Shown here piece after piece: positions 1 through 8,259 of a stretch of 64,000 nt of DNA. Position numbers and translations under genes: made by a program. The notes beneath the pieces were generated by a model. The model was not told where the DNA came from, did not search any database, and saw nothing but the letters and a program-made list of their open reading frames with translations. The DNA comes from Fibrobacter sp. UWB15. Lineage in GTDB: Bacteria; Fibrobacterota; Fibrobacteria; Fibrobacterales; Fibrobacteraceae. Within the stretch, counting starts at the first letter, position 1. Each line of letters opens with the position of its first letter. The stretch is taken from assembly GCF_900177705.1 (NCBI RefSeq), contig NZ_FXBA01000001.1, forward strand, positions 434,001-498,000, in the 5' to 3' direction.

Positions 1-1
1 A

Positions 2-1654
2 GACCCTCTCCTTGCACAAGAAAAAATAGATAGCGATGATGATGGCGTTATTGATTACGATGAAAAATATCGTTTTGAAACAGAAGTTAATGACGATGAT
101 TCCGATGATGACGGTGTGAGCGACTATAATGAAATTTATGCAATGACTAAGAAGTGTACGTTCATTTCTGAAACAGATATCGTTAATGGTGAATCATATA
201 CAACTTATCATGGCTGCAGAGTTTACGATTATTACGATTCTGATGAAGACGGCCTTCCTACTTATAAAGATCCGGATTCTGATAATGGTGGCGTAAAGGA
301 TGGCGCAGAAGATTTAAACGGAAATGGTGAAGTTGACCCAGGTGAAACTGATCCGTATCTGGAATCGGATGACAAGAAATTAGAAATCACTCAAAAAACA
401 TATGACCTTCCGGATGGTATTACTATTTTCGGTAGAGAAAGAGTGGCCCTTAACGATGGAGTTGTCTGCTACAATACAACTAAAACTGATGGGGATTATT
501 GTGATATTGTTAGTTCTTCTCGTGCCTCGCAAAGTACAATTATACTTGGCGTAAGGGCAACGGTTCGTAACATTTATACTCGCGGAGGAATGTGGCTTCG
601 TGTTAGATCGGTTGTCGATGGATTTGTTGCCCCGTACACGCTTCCGTCGTTAAAGCATCCGATTAAAAAAGATATTGATGTGACTATTCGTGGAAAATCG
701 GATGCCCTCAATACCATAGCCTTCCCCTATTCCGATGAATTTGATACATGGACACTTGACGAGGAACCGAAACTTGAACATGTTGTCAAAGATGGCGAAG
801 TATTTGAATGGAAGGAGAACGACAAGTATAAGACGCTTAAAGTAGAAGCTGGTGGTAAATTGGTTCTCAATCCGGGAACGTTTATTGCCAAGGAACTGAT
901 TTTGGATAGAAAATCAAGTGTTGAGTTTGCAAAACCAGGCGAGGCGACTCAGGTTGTTGCTATGGATTTCTTGAATTGGCGAACCGAAATTATTAACAAG
1001 GATCTGCCTTTGGTTGCTCGTGGATTCAAGCTGATTACCTATATGCAGAGCGAGCGTCTGTATACACTCGGCATTAATTGGGCCGGAACGTTGTATGCTC
1101 CTTATTCATATGTTATATTTGGACAGGCCTCTAACAAACTGATGTATGGTCGATTCTATGCTGATATCGCAATTGTTCACCAGAGAACCAAAGTTGTCAG
1201 AGTAGATTACGATCCCTTTGTTCCTGAAGTTGAAGAGGAAAATCCTGATGTTGAAGAAAAGAATCCGGACGCCGGTGATGAAAACGAAAATCAGGAAACC
1301 GTAGTTGCGGAAAATGACAATCCCTCTGAAGATGATGTGATCGGAGATGGTTTGTTCAAACAACGCCCTGCAAATGAAAATGTCATAAATGAAGCCGTTG
1401 CAAAGTCTTCTTTCGCAGCGGAATTGAAGGGCTTTAGCAGAAATGGTATTGTGTTCGAGACAAAGTCGGCAGGAATCGTTAAAATCAGCGTCATGTCTGC
1501 TAATGGCATTATGGTGAAGAGCGTTTCTGCGGGCAATCTCGAAGCCGGAACGCATTCTGTCGCTTGGAATTCCGACAACGTACCTTCGGGTCGTTACCTC
1601 GTAACGCTTTCCCAGAACGGGAAGGTGAGTGGCAAGTTTGTTTCGTTGAAATAA
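2..1654 (+). CDS. Large surface/secreted protein with Ca-binding repeats, 3' part
   Basis: The gene begins before the window; the frame is open from base 2. The first ~75 visible residues are acidic DxDxDG-type repeats like thrombospondin type 3 calcium-binding repeats (e.g. SDEDGLPTYKDPDSD). A middle stretch of about 250 residues looks beta-rich and is not recognised. It is followed by a Glu/Asn/Pro-rich linker. The last ~75 residues (ending in a SGRYLVTLSQ-like strand pattern) resemble the FlgD-like Ig module found at the C-terminus of type IX-secreted proteins in FCB bacteria; that role is inferred. The GTG at 116 is internal, not a start. A hairpin terminator follows about 20 bases after the stop. 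Confidence 0.8.
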   Translation, partial: DPLLAQEKIDSDDDGVIDYDEKYRFETEVNDDDSDDDGVSDYNEIYAMTKKCTFISETDIVNGESYTTYHGCRVYDYYDSDEDGLPTYKDPDSDNGGVKDGAEDLNGNGEVDPGETDPYLESDDKKLEITQKTYDLPDGITIFGRERVALNDGVVCYNTTKTDGDYCDIVSSSRASQSTIILGVRATVRNIYTRGGMWLRVRSVVDGFVAPYTLPSLKHPIKKDIDVTIRGKSDALNTIAFPYSDEFDTWTLDEEPKLEHVVKDGEVFEWKENDKYKTLKVEAGGKLVLNPGTFIAKELILDRKSSVEFAKPGEATQVVAMDFLNWRTEIINKDLPLVARGFKLITYMQSERLYTLGINWAGTLYAPYSYVIFGQASNKLMYGRFYADIAIVHQRTKVVRVDYDPFVPEVEEENPDVEEKNPDAGDENENQETVVAENDNPSEDDVIGDGLFKQRPANENVINEAVAKSSFAAELKGFSRNGIVFETKSAGIVKISVMSANGIMVKSVSAGNLEAGTHSVAWNSDNVPSGRYLVTLSQNGKVSGKFVSLK

Positions 1655-1674
1655 ATAGAACCATCTAAAAAGCA

Positions 1675-1718
1675 AAAAAAAGGCCCGCTCCAGTTTATCA
1701 CTGGTGCGGGTCTTTTTG
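1675..1718 (+). terminator. Intrinsic terminator of the surface-protein gene
   Basis: A GC-rich stem (GGCCCGCTCCAG pairing with CTGGTGCGGGTC) with a 7-base loop is followed by TTTTTGTT. An A-run precedes the stem, so it may also end clpB transcription coming from the other side. Confidence 0.85.
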
Positions 1719-1743
1719 TTAGGAGGAGGGATGATTGGAGAAA

Positions 1744-4296
1744 TTATTTCACCGTGAACGCATTCCCGTCGTAGTCGATGACTACGGGCTTTGCGGCACT
1801 CACGGTACCGGCGAGAATTGCGTGGCTCAGCGGGCGTTCCACGTTCCTTTCCAGGTAACGCTGGATCGGCCGCGCGCCGAATTCCGGCTGGTAAGCGCCG
1901 TCGGCAATGGCATCGAGCGCCTTGTCGGTCAGGGTCAGTTGCAAATCCTGACGGGCGGCGCGTTCGGCGAGTCCCTTGAATTTGAGCCTTACGATGTCCC
2001 TGATTTGCGGCTTTGTGAGGCTCTGGAATACCAGCACTTCATCCAGACGGTTCAGGAATTCCGGTCTGAAGAATCCGCGGAGTTCCGGCTCGATTTCCTT
2101 CAAGGTCACGGGCTTTGCATCACCCGCGCGGTTCTGGAAATGAGCGGCACCCAGGTTCGACGTCATGAGAATCAAGGTGTTCTTGAAGTTCACCGTACGG
2201 CCCTTGCCATCGGTCAAACGACCGTCGTCAAGTACCTGCAACAGCGTGTTGAACACGTCGGGGTGAGCCTTCTCGATTTCGTCCAGCAGAATCACGCAGT
2301 ACGGATGCGTACGCACGGCTTCGGTCAGCTGGCCGCCTTCTTCGTAGCCCACGTATCCCGGAGGCGCACCGATCAAACGGCTCACGCTGTGCTTTTCCAT
2401 GTATTCGCTCATGTCAATACGCACCAGCGCGTTCTCGTCGTCGAACAGTTCCACGGCAAGCGCCTTCGCAAGTTCCGTCTTGCCCACACCCGTCGGGCCG
2501 AGGAACAAGAAGCTGCCAATCGGCGCATTCTCGCGGCTTAAACCACTACGGTTACGCAAGATTGCTTCCGAAACCGCTTCCACGGCTTCGTCCTGGCCAA
2601 TCACGCGGGCATGCAGTCGTTCGTCCAGGTGCAACAACTTTGCCTTTTCGCCTTCGCACAGCTTCGTCACCGGAATTCCGGTCCAGCGGCTCACCACAAG
2701 GGCGATGGTTTCTTCGGTCACCTCTTCGCTCAGGTCGCCGTCGCCTGCAGACTTCTTGATTTCTTCCGTCTTCGCGGCGATTTCCTTTTCGAGGTTCACA
2801 ATCTTGTTGTACTTGAGTTCGGCGGCGCGGTTCAAGTCGTAGCGGGCTTCCGCCTGCTCCATCTCGTCCTTCGCCTGCTGCAAGGATTTCTTAAGCCCCT
2901 GCAACTCGGCGTTTTTCGCACGCCTCTCCTGCCAACGGTCCTGCATCAGCTTTACAGCAGCATCCGTCGTCGCCAGTTCTTCACGCAGCTCTTTCAGGCG
3001 TTTTACGCTGGTGTCGTCGGTTTCCTTCGCCAAGGCCTGCTCCTCGATTTTCATCTGGAGTTCCTTACGCTGCAAGGTGTCCAAGGCTTCGGGCACCGTA
3101 TCCATCTGCGTCTTCACAAGGCTTGCGGCTTCATCAATCAGGTCAATAGCCTTGTCCGGCAAGAATCGGTCGCTGATGTAGCGGTTCGAAAGCTTCACGG
3201 CGGCCACAAGCGCATTGTCGTGCAGACGCACGCCATGATGCGCATCAAAGCCGTCCTTGATGCCACGGAGAATAGAAATGGATTCCTCTTCACTCGGCTC
3301 GTCAACCTGCACGGGCTGGAAACGGCGTTCCAATGCGGAATCCTTCTCGATGTACTTGCGGTATTCCTGCGTAGTGGTAGCACCGATGCAGTGCAGTTCG
3401 CCACGGGCGAGTTTCGGCTTGAGCATGTTGCCCAAGTCCATGGAGCCTTCCGTCTTGCCCGCACCCACGATGGTGTGGATTTCGTCGATGAACAGCAAGG
3501 TATTGCCGTCTTCTTCAAGGGCGTCAAGCACCGCTTTCAAACGTTCCTCAAAATCGCCACGGTATTTTGCACCCGCCATCAAGGCAGACAAATCCAGCGC
3601 GAACAACTTCTTGCCCTTCAGGGCGTCGGGCACGTCGCCGCGATAGATACGCTCGGCAAGCCCTTCCACAATGGCGGTCTTACCCACGCCGGGTTCACCG
3701 ACCAGGCACGGGTTGTTTTTCGTCTTACGGCTCAAAATCAAGATGACGCGGCGGATTTCCTCTTCACGGCCAATCACCGGCGAAAGCTTTCCGTCGGCGG
3801 CCATTTCCACGAGTTCACGGCCGTACAGTTTCAGCGGGGACTGTTCCTCGGCATTGGCGGCCCCTGCAAACGGGTCCGACAGCCACGTTTCCACGACCTC
3901 CACGCTGCCCAGCGCATCTTCAAAAACCTTCGCAAGGCCGCGGTCGCCCGAGAACTTCATGAGGGCCACGAGCATGTCGCCCGGGGTCACCATGCGGTTC
4001 ACCTGACGCGCCGCCTGCACCGAGGCGCGCAAAATACGGTTCAAGTCGTTATCGGGTTCCACATCGGGGTTCACGCCCTCCATACGCGGAATCTTCTGCA
4101 CGAACGGCTCCAGCTTGCCGCGAAGCTCATTCGTCTTCGCGCCCTTCGACTTGTAGAGTTTCTTCAAGGTGGCATCGGGGCCTTCTACCAGGCCCACAGC
4201 CAAATGCGCCGCACCCAGGTAGGAATGCGAGCAACGGTCGCGCAGGCTCTGCGCCTTCGCCAAAACTTTTTCTGCATCGTTATTGAAATCGGACAT
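1744..4296 (-). CDS. clpB: ATP-dependent disaggregase ClpB
   Basis: Cytoplasmic AAA+ chaperone that threads aggregated proteins through a hexamer together with DnaK. The 850 residues match family length. An N-terminal Clp repeat domain occupies about 1-145, then AAA-1 with Walker A GEPGVGKT near 200, a coiled-coil middle domain rich in Glu/Lys/Gln at about 390-520 (the part that separates ClpB from ClpA/ClpC), and AAA-2 with GPTGVGKT near 600. The frame extends upstream to 4347, but that stretch contains the promoter. The ATG at 4296 with AGAGG just before it is the real start. It stands alone, convergent with the gene at its left. A perfect sigma-54 promoter about 35 bp upstream is unusual for this gene. 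Confidence 0.96.
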   Translation of the reverse strand: MSDFNNDAEKVLAKAQSLRDRCSHSYLGAAHLAVGLVEGPDATLKKLYKSKGAKTNELRGKLEPFVQKIPRMEGVNPDVEPDNDLNRILRASVQAARQVNRMVTPGDMLVALMKFSGDRGLAKVFEDALGSVEVVETWLSDPFAGAANAEEQSPLKLYGRELVEMAADGKLSPVIGREEEIRRVILILSRKTKNNPCLVGEPGVGKTAIVEGLAERIYRGDVPDALKGKKLFALDLSALMAGAKYRGDFEERLKAVLDALEEDGNTLLFIDEIHTIVGAGKTEGSMDLGNMLKPKLARGELHCIGATTTQEYRKYIEKDSALERRFQPVQVDEPSEEESISILRGIKDGFDAHHGVRLHDNALVAAVKLSNRYISDRFLPDKAIDLIDEAASLVKTQMDTVPEALDTLQRKELQMKIEEQALAKETDDTSVKRLKELREELATTDAAVKLMQDRWQERRAKNAELQGLKKSLQQAKDEMEQAEARYDLNRAAELKYNKIVNLEKEIAAKTEEIKKSAGDGDLSEEVTEETIALVVSRWTGIPVTKLCEGEKAKLLHLDERLHARVIGQDEAVEAVSEAILRNRSGLSRENAPIGSFLFLGPTGVGKTELAKALAVELFDDENALVRIDMSEYMEKHSVSRLIGAPPGYVGYEEGGQLTEAVRTHPYCVILLDEIEKAHPDVFNTLLQVLDDGRLTDGKGRTVNFKNTLILMTSNLGAAHFQNRAGDAKPVTLKEIEPELRGFFRPEFLNRLDEVLVFQSLTKPQIRDIVRLKFKGLAERAARQDLQLTLTDKALDAIADGAYQPEFGARPIQRYLERNVERPLSHAILAGTVSAAKPVVIDYDGNAFTVK

Positions 4297-4330
4297 AGTT
4301 GCCTCTTTTTTATTTTTACCGCTTTCCAGA

Positions 4331-4346
4331 TGCAAAACCCGTGCCA
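4331..4346 (-). promoter_or_regulatory. Sigma-54 (-24/-12) promoter of clpB
   Basis: The minus strand reads TTGGCACGGGTTTTGCA, with GG and GC separated by exactly ten bases as in the RpoN consensus. The predicted transcript start is near 4319, giving a leader of about 23 bases before the ATG at 4296. Confidence 0.85.
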
Positions 4347-4602
4347 ACGCCCTGAAAAAAGAAAATTGGGCCGTTTTGGGGCTTTTTTTGTCTAAAAATG
4401 GGTCTTTTACAACAATTCCATCGCGGGCTGTTTAATAAAAAAATGCCATTTTTTCAAAAAATTACGCTTTTTTGACTCATTTTGAGACTGAAACGGGGCC
4501 TGGGGTGTTGTAAAACACAACAACGCTTTGTGTCTTGCCACTATACCTTTTGCCCCCGTACGAATCTATCTTATAGGTACGAAACCAAACATCCCAAACA
4601 CC
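4347..4602. other. Noncoding spacer upstream of clpB
   Basis: No convincing gene. The minus strand carries TTCAGTCTCAA followed 8 bases later by AAAAAAGCGT (about 4459-4488); the same pair of words occurs upstream of the Rpn gene near 7675-7715, so this may be a second, sigma-70-type clpB promoter region. On the plus strand, short inverted repeats (GTGTTGTAAAACAC) and a T-rich stretch lead toward the hairpin at 4603. Confidence 0.4.
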
Positions 4603-4642
4603 AACTACGGCATCCCTTGGGGGGGATGCCGTTAGTTTTTTA
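4603..4642 (+). terminator. Strong hairpin terminator, plus-strand orientation
   Basis: AACTACGGCATCCC pairs with GGGATGCCGTTAGTT across a short G loop, followed by TTTTTTAT on the plus strand. No annotated plus-strand gene lies upstream. It may instead act in reverse for the minus-strand gene at 4660, although the T-tract is poorer on that side. Confidence 0.65.
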
Positions 4643-4659
4643 TAGGGGTGTTTTTTTGG

Positions 4660-5232
4660 TTATTTCGAAAGGCACTGCGCCGATTTAAGTATAATGTCGA
4701 CTTCCAGCTTTTTCTGGTCCTCGAAGGCGGTCTTCATCAGGTCGCGCACGCTGTAATCCTTTTTGATCGAGTTCAGCACGCATTCGCAGGTGGCCTTGTC
4801 CACGTCGCCGGCCTTAAGGCATTCTTTTACGAAGGCGTTGTCCGTTTCGGCGGGGTAGTTCTGGGGAATGCACGGCTCGATAAATTCAAATCCCCATTTT
4901 TCAAAATCGATGTTGTCGCCGTTGATCGAACTCATAATCTGGTTGATAAACTTGCCATCTTTAACAAGGCGGTCAAATGCGCAATTGCAGGTCTTGTCGG
5001 CCTGGTTTACGCCGAGCCATTCCATGGATTGCACCGTGCAAGACTGTACAAAGTTGTCCTTGAAAAGCGGAGTTTGTAGTAGAGTCTTGAAAATCAGCAT
5101 TTCTTCTTGCGAAATTGCGGGAGCCTGGGTGCTAGCCTGTGCGGGAGCCTGGGTTTTTGCGGTCGAATCGTTGGCGGCAAAGCAGAACGCTGTGGCGCAC
5201 ACGAAAATGGCGAGTGTTTTAGAAAAGGACAT
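4660..5232 (-). CDS. Secreted Cys-containing protein of unknown function
   Basis: 190 residues starting with a clear signal peptide (hydrophobic LAIFVCATAFCFA, cleavage near residue 20), then an Ala/Gln/Pro/Thr-rich linker. The mature part has six cysteines: one alone near 64, two as TCNCAF near 81-83, one as EPCIP near 119, and a pair in a KATCECVLNSI segment that resembles the earlier TCNCAFDRLV segment. This suggests two copies of a small disulfide-linked helical unit. No family was recognised. GGAG lies 7 bases before the ATG. It is divergent from the FISUMP gene at 5282, with a 49-bp spacer holding both promoters. Confidence 0.75.
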   Translation of the reverse strand: MSFSKTLAIFVCATAFCFAANDSTAKTQAPAQASTQAPAISQEEMLIFKTLLQTPLFKDNFVQSCTVQSMEWLGVNQADKTCNCAFDRLVKDGKFINQIMSSINGDNIDFEKWGFEFIEPCIPQNYPAETDNAFVKECLKAGDVDKATCECVLNSIKKDYSVRDLMKTAFEDQKKLEVDIILKSAQCLSK

Positions 5233-5281
5233 AAGACTCCGTTTTTTTTTCAGAAAATAGAAAATTAGTTATTTTTGGGCC

Positions 5282-5881
5282 ATGAAGTTTTGGCTTGCCT
5301 TATTTGTAAGTTTGCTTGTAGCCTATGCCTCGGCGGCACCTAAATTCAAAAAGAAAAACGAGTTCAAGGACCCGCGCGACAAGCAGACGTACCGCACGGT
5401 GAAAATTGCCGGCCTCGAATGGCTGGGCGACAACCTGAATTACAAAACCGAGGGCAGTTTCTGCTACAAAGACGATGACGACCAGTGCATGGTTTACGGC
5501 AGGCTCTACACTTGGGATGCGGCTAAAAAGGCATGCCCCGCCGGGTTCCGCTTGCCCACGCATGCCGATTTTGAAAGCCTCTGGACTGCGGCGGGCGCCG
5601 ACTTTAACGCGGGTTACTTGATCAAAGCAGATTACGGCTGGTCGGGTGACACCAACGGCAACGACACTCTCAAATTCTCGGCGATGCCCGCCGGCAACCG
5701 TTTTGACGACGAAACCTACGGCAACACCGCCAAGTTCGCCTTCTTCTGGAGCGCTGACGATTCCTCCGAAGGCGTTGCTCCCGGCTCTGCCCGCGTGTGG
5801 TACCTCACCAGCAAGTCCATGGCGTTCGGCTACATGTCCAAACCCAAGAACTTCGGATTCTCGGTCAGGTGCGTGAGGTAA
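5282..5881 (+). CDS. FISUMP-domain secreted protein
   Basis: 199 residues with a signal peptide (FWLALFVSLLVAYASA) followed directly by a single Fibrobacter succinogenes major paralogous domain. The hallmarks are DPRDKQTYRTVKI, LEWLGDNLNY, the GRLYTWDAA segment, CPAGFRLPTHADF, and the closing GFSVRCVR. The domain is a lineage-expanded extracellular module of unknown function. Unlike the copies at 8260 and 41786, it has no Ser-rich linker or lipobox. The stop codon abuts the stop of the convergent yafQ gene with no spacer. Confidence 0.88.
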   Translation: MKFWLALFVSLLVAYASAAPKFKKKNEFKDPRDKQTYRTVKIAGLEWLGDNLNYKTEGSFCYKDDDDQCMVYGRLYTWDAAKKACPAGFRLPTHADFESLWTAAGADFNAGYLIKADYGWSGDTNGNDTLKFSAMPAGNRFDDETYGNTAKFAFFWSADDSSEGVAPGSARVWYLTSKSMAFGYMSKPKNFGFSVRCVR

Positions 5882-6175
5882 TTATTTCCCGAATAAATCG
5901 GCGTGAGAGCCGGTGTCTACAAGTTCTAGAATAAGAATGTTTTCTTCGATCTTGTAGTTTAACAACCAGTCCGATTCAATATGTAATTCCCTATGGCCAA
6001 TCCATTTTCCGACAAGGGGATGGTCTTTATAAGAATCCGCAAGGGATTCCCCTTTTGCGAGAATTTCAACTACATCTTTTAGTTTTTGGGAATCTTTTCT
6101 GCGCTTTGTTAATCGCTTGACCGATTTCTTAAATCGGCTGGTTGCTCGAACAGTGTATTTATATGGATTTGTCAT
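5882..6175 (-). CDS. yafQ: YafQ-family mRNA interferase toxin
   Basis: 97 residues of the RelE/ParE fold. In type II toxin-antitoxin systems YafQ cleaves mRNA in the ribosomal A site. The C-terminal half retains the family's catalytic pattern: His in KDHPL, His-Asp-Trp in ELHIESDWLL, and the closing SHADLF with His and Phe. The toxin therefore looks active, in contrast to the two broken higB genes 4 kb away. The ATG at 6175 overlaps the dinJ stop as ATGA, which implies translational coupling; a longer frame start at 6193 would intrude into dinJ. Confidence 0.92.
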   Translation of the reverse strand: MTNPYKYTVRATSRFKKSVKRLTKRRKDSQKLKDVVEILAKGESLADSYKDHPLVGKWIGHRELHIESDWLLNYKIEENILILELVDTGSHADLFGK

Positions 6176-6441
6176 ATGCCAAGTTCGTCCCACAGCTCCT
6201 GCGGTGAAGCATAAGTTTTTGCATTAGGATCGTGGGCGAGTTCTTCGCCTTCCTTGATGGCTTCGAGGAGTTCTTTGGACGGAGGTCTTGTAACGGCAAA
6301 AGGCAGGCCGTGGTGCAGAATGGCTTGCTTCAGGAAAACCGTAAACGCTTGGGAGAGCGTCAAGCCCAAGTCGTTGAATAGTTCGGTTGCCTGAGCCTTG
6401 AGCTCTTTGTCGATTCGTATGTTTGTTACCACGGTACTCAT
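6172..6441 (-). CDS. dinJ: DinJ/RelB-family antitoxin
   Basis: 89 residues. The N-terminus (TNIRIDKELKAQATELFNDL) is the ribbon-helix-helix DNA-binding part, which neutralises and autoregulates together with the toxin. The C-terminus (DELGI) is the toxin-wrapping tail. The ATG at 6441 has AGAGGT immediately upstream; the frame runs on to 6579 but without a plausible start. A CAAC-N5-GTTG palindrome just upstream is the probable operator. Confidence 0.92.
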   Translation of the reverse strand: MSTVVTNIRIDKELKAQATELFNDLGLTLSQAFTVFLKQAILHHGLPFAVTRPPSKELLEAIKEGEELAHDPNAKTYASPQELWDELGI

Positions 6442-6454
6442 ACCTCTAAATATA

Positions 6455-6467
6455 CAACAATTAGTTG
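6455..6467. promoter_or_regulatory. Candidate dinJ-yafQ operator
   Basis: The palindrome CAACAATTAGTTG lies inside the promoter region (minus-strand TTTACA-N17-TATATT), where ribbon-helix-helix antitoxins normally bind. Two direct TTGTAAAGTG repeats lie just outside it. Confidence 0.45.
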
Positions 6468-6641
6468 CGTTTGTAAAGTGTCTGTGGTGTAAATGTTGTA
6501 AAGTGGGCGGCCTTGTCATTTTTCGCAATTTCCTTAATTCTTGCCCAAAGATAAAACAAGAAAAGTCTAATGCGTGCAATCAATTGATTGCAAAATTGCG
6601 ATTGTTTTTAGGAGGGGGAAGCATCCCCCTAACTCTAGCCA

Positions 6642-6663
6642 CGGCTCAGCCTGCTCCGCACGC
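6642..6663. repeat. 22-bp direct repeat, left of the Rpn gene
   Basis: A 22-base word containing GGCTCAGCCTGCTCCGCA is repeated exactly and in the same orientation at 8018-8039. The two copies bracket the Rpn gene. Confidence 0.7.
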
Positions 6664-6710
6664 CATATATGGAATCGGCGGCCTTTCGACCGCCACGTTT
6701 GTTTAAAGAT

Positions 6711-7616
6711 TTACTTCAAGTTGCGAATTTTAGCTTCCGGAAGTCCCGTATAAGAAACAATCTTTTGAAGAGGCTCTTTATTTTCAAGCATTTTCTTCGC
6801 AATATCCATTTTCGTCGAATACTCGGCTACAGCCCGGTCGAAATCGCTCATGTCTACAGTCATAAGATACCTCGAACTGAAATTACATAATTTCACCTCG
6901 TTTTGCAAGAGCTTGAACACGGGATCATTTGCAAATTCACTGAAATCGGCTTCGCGATTCAACGTGTCGATGGCGCGGAGCCACTGAGCCAAGCGGCAGT
7001 TGTCGCCGACATAGTCCTTCGCGTTCTTGAGAAACTTCGCCACTTCAACCAACGTCACTGTCTGGCGGTCAAAGTAAACCTCCTGTTCCTGATTTTTCAG
7101 CTGCACCGTATGGCGGTAATTTGGCGACTTCGCGAACGCGTCAAAGAACTGGAAACTGACCACGTGCAAGTTTTCGAGTTGCGGAACTTCGCCCTGTTTC
7201 ACCATATTGTTTGTAAGGCGGGCCACGTAAAGGACAAGACGATCCTTGAACAAGGAATTGCTGTCCTCGTGTTGTACCTCAATCGAAATGCGATCACGCG
7301 GTGCATCTGATCCGCGATCATTCGTCAGCAAAATGTCCGGTTCGACACTGTGGTAACCAAGCTCGCCAGGAATGAACGGGTTCACGAGCTTCGGATTAGC
7401 GATGCGGTCCGAGCCGATCAAGCCCAGAGCCGCATTCACAAGGTCCGTCGTGAGAATCAAGTTCTTTTCGCTGGCAAGGATTTTCTTGATGCATCCGTCG
7501 TTGTAGAAATACACGTTCCTGTGTTCGTATTGTTTGACAAATGCGTCAATGTCTTGCCCGTTTTCATTCGTTTTTCTGAGTTCACCAAGAAACTGCGCGA
7601 ATTCATCACGTTTCAT
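6711..7616 (-). CDS. Rpn/PD-(D/E)XK family nuclease-transposase
   Basis: 301 residues matching the Rpn-like group (recombination-promoting nuclease, often labelled PD-(D/E)XK nuclease family transposase). The early KKILASEKNLILTTDLVN and the core EPDILLTNDRG...ISIEVQH supply the expected D and ExQ-type active-site residues. The C-terminal EPLQKIVSYTGLPEAKIRNL is the helix-turn-helix-like tail common to the family. Known members act as DNA endonucleases in RecA-independent recombination and spread horizontally. The start at 7616 follows a purine-poor leader, so it is chosen on family length. It is flanked by 22-bp direct repeats. Confidence 0.85.
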   Translation of the reverse strand: MKRDEFAQFLGELRKTNENGQDIDAFVKQYEHRNVYFYNDGCIKKILASEKNLILTTDLVNAALGLIGSDRIANPKLVNPFIPGELGYHSVEPDILLTNDRGSDAPRDRISIEVQHEDSNSLFKDRLVLYVARLTNNMVKQGEVPQLENLHVVSFQFFDAFAKSPNYRHTVQLKNQEQEVYFDRQTVTLVEVAKFLKNAKDYVGDNCRLAQWLRAIDTLNREADFSEFANDPVFKLLQNEVKLCNFSSRYLMTVDMSDFDRAVAEYSTKMDIAKKMLENKEPLQKIVSYTGLPEAKIRNLK

Positions 7617-7674
7617 TCTATTTTTCCTAAACCGGGGAACAGCCCCCGAAAAGCGAATAGAGAGTTGTCCCTAT

Positions 7675-7690
7675 CTTTATATATACACGC
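7675..7690 (-). promoter_or_regulatory. GCGTGTATATATA promoter core upstream of the Rpn gene
   Basis: The minus strand reads AAAAAAGCGTGTATATATAAAG. The GCGTGTATA core is shared with the three repeated elements at 9507, 10294 and 38971, the last of which also precedes an Rpn gene. The leader to the ATG would be about 50 bases. Confidence 0.5.
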
Positions 7691-8103
7691 TTTTTTAGGC
7701 AAAATTGAGACTGAATTCCATGTAAAAAGATGTTTTCACGTTTCTAACGGGCGCTCGCCGCCCCGCAACGCCCCGGCTTCAAAATGCCCACGGCTCCAGA
7801 AAAGTGCTCGTCTCGCTCTTACATGACCGTTCGACTTGCGTCTCACTCTCACTACAGCCCCAGCTTAACGCATGGGGCTTTAAGCTCACATGGCCGTTCC
7901 GGAATGTTCGCTTTGCGGCCAGGCTATCGCCGTGTCTGACGTTACTCCCTCGCCTAAGGGCGCTCCTCCCCTTAAAAAACCCGGCTTCTCTTCTCCCATC
8001 CCTGAAAAACAGCGCTCCGGCTCAGCCTGCTCCGCACGCGGACACATTACGGCCTTCGGCCTTTACTGTCCGCTTAGCGGCCAGGCATTCGCCGTCGCTT
8101 TCT
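7691..8103. other. Hairpin-rich noncoding debris
   Basis: No supportable gene. The stretch is full of short inverted repeats (GGCCTTCGGCC, GCCCCAGC...GCTTAA) and two related units of the form GCGGCCAGGC followed by TCGCCGT (about 7917 and 8078). It contains the right 22-bp direct repeat at 8018-8039. It sits where the body of the truncated LEPR gene should be. Confidence 0.5.
8018..8039. repeat. 22-bp direct repeat, right of the Rpn gene
   Basis: Identical to 6642-6663; together they enclose the Rpn gene and its promoter. Confidence 0.7.
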
Positions 8104-8199
8104 TTAGGCGTCCATCATCAGTCGAGGTTCAAGCGCCTCAATTTTAAAGTTCTTGCGAACGGAATTTTTTTTATTGTTCTTGATGTTCTTTTTGGACAT
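8104..8199 (-). pseudogene. Stump of a LEPR-type giant surface protein
   Basis: A 31-residue frame with an excellent ribosome site (GGGAG, 7 bases before the ATG) encodes a Lys/Asn-rich start followed by FKIEALEPRLMMDA and then stops. That LEPR motif normally marks the very N-terminus of large bacterial surface proteins. Here translation ends right after it and the next 480 bp are noncoding debris, so the rest of the gene appears lost. It follows the FISUMP lipoprotein gene by 60 bp on the same strand and may once have been co-transcribed. That a functional 31-residue peptide remains cannot be excluded. Confidence 0.7.
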
Positions 8200-8259
8200 A
8201 ATAACTCCCAATGGCATTCCTTAAGGAAAGCCTTTTGACTTCGATTTTTTATTAAAATT

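Noticed and set aside
2611-4395. 594-codon open frame on the plus strand opposite clpB
   Set aside because: It is fully antisense to a strongly supported clpB, has no ribosome site, and its His/Val/Leu-rich translation is typical of a reverse-frame shadow.
7804-8238. Plus-strand frames in the spacer between the Rpn gene and the FISUMP lipoprotein
   Set aside because: They run through hairpin repeats, lack ribosome sites, and lie antisense to the LEPR stump, which has a proper start.
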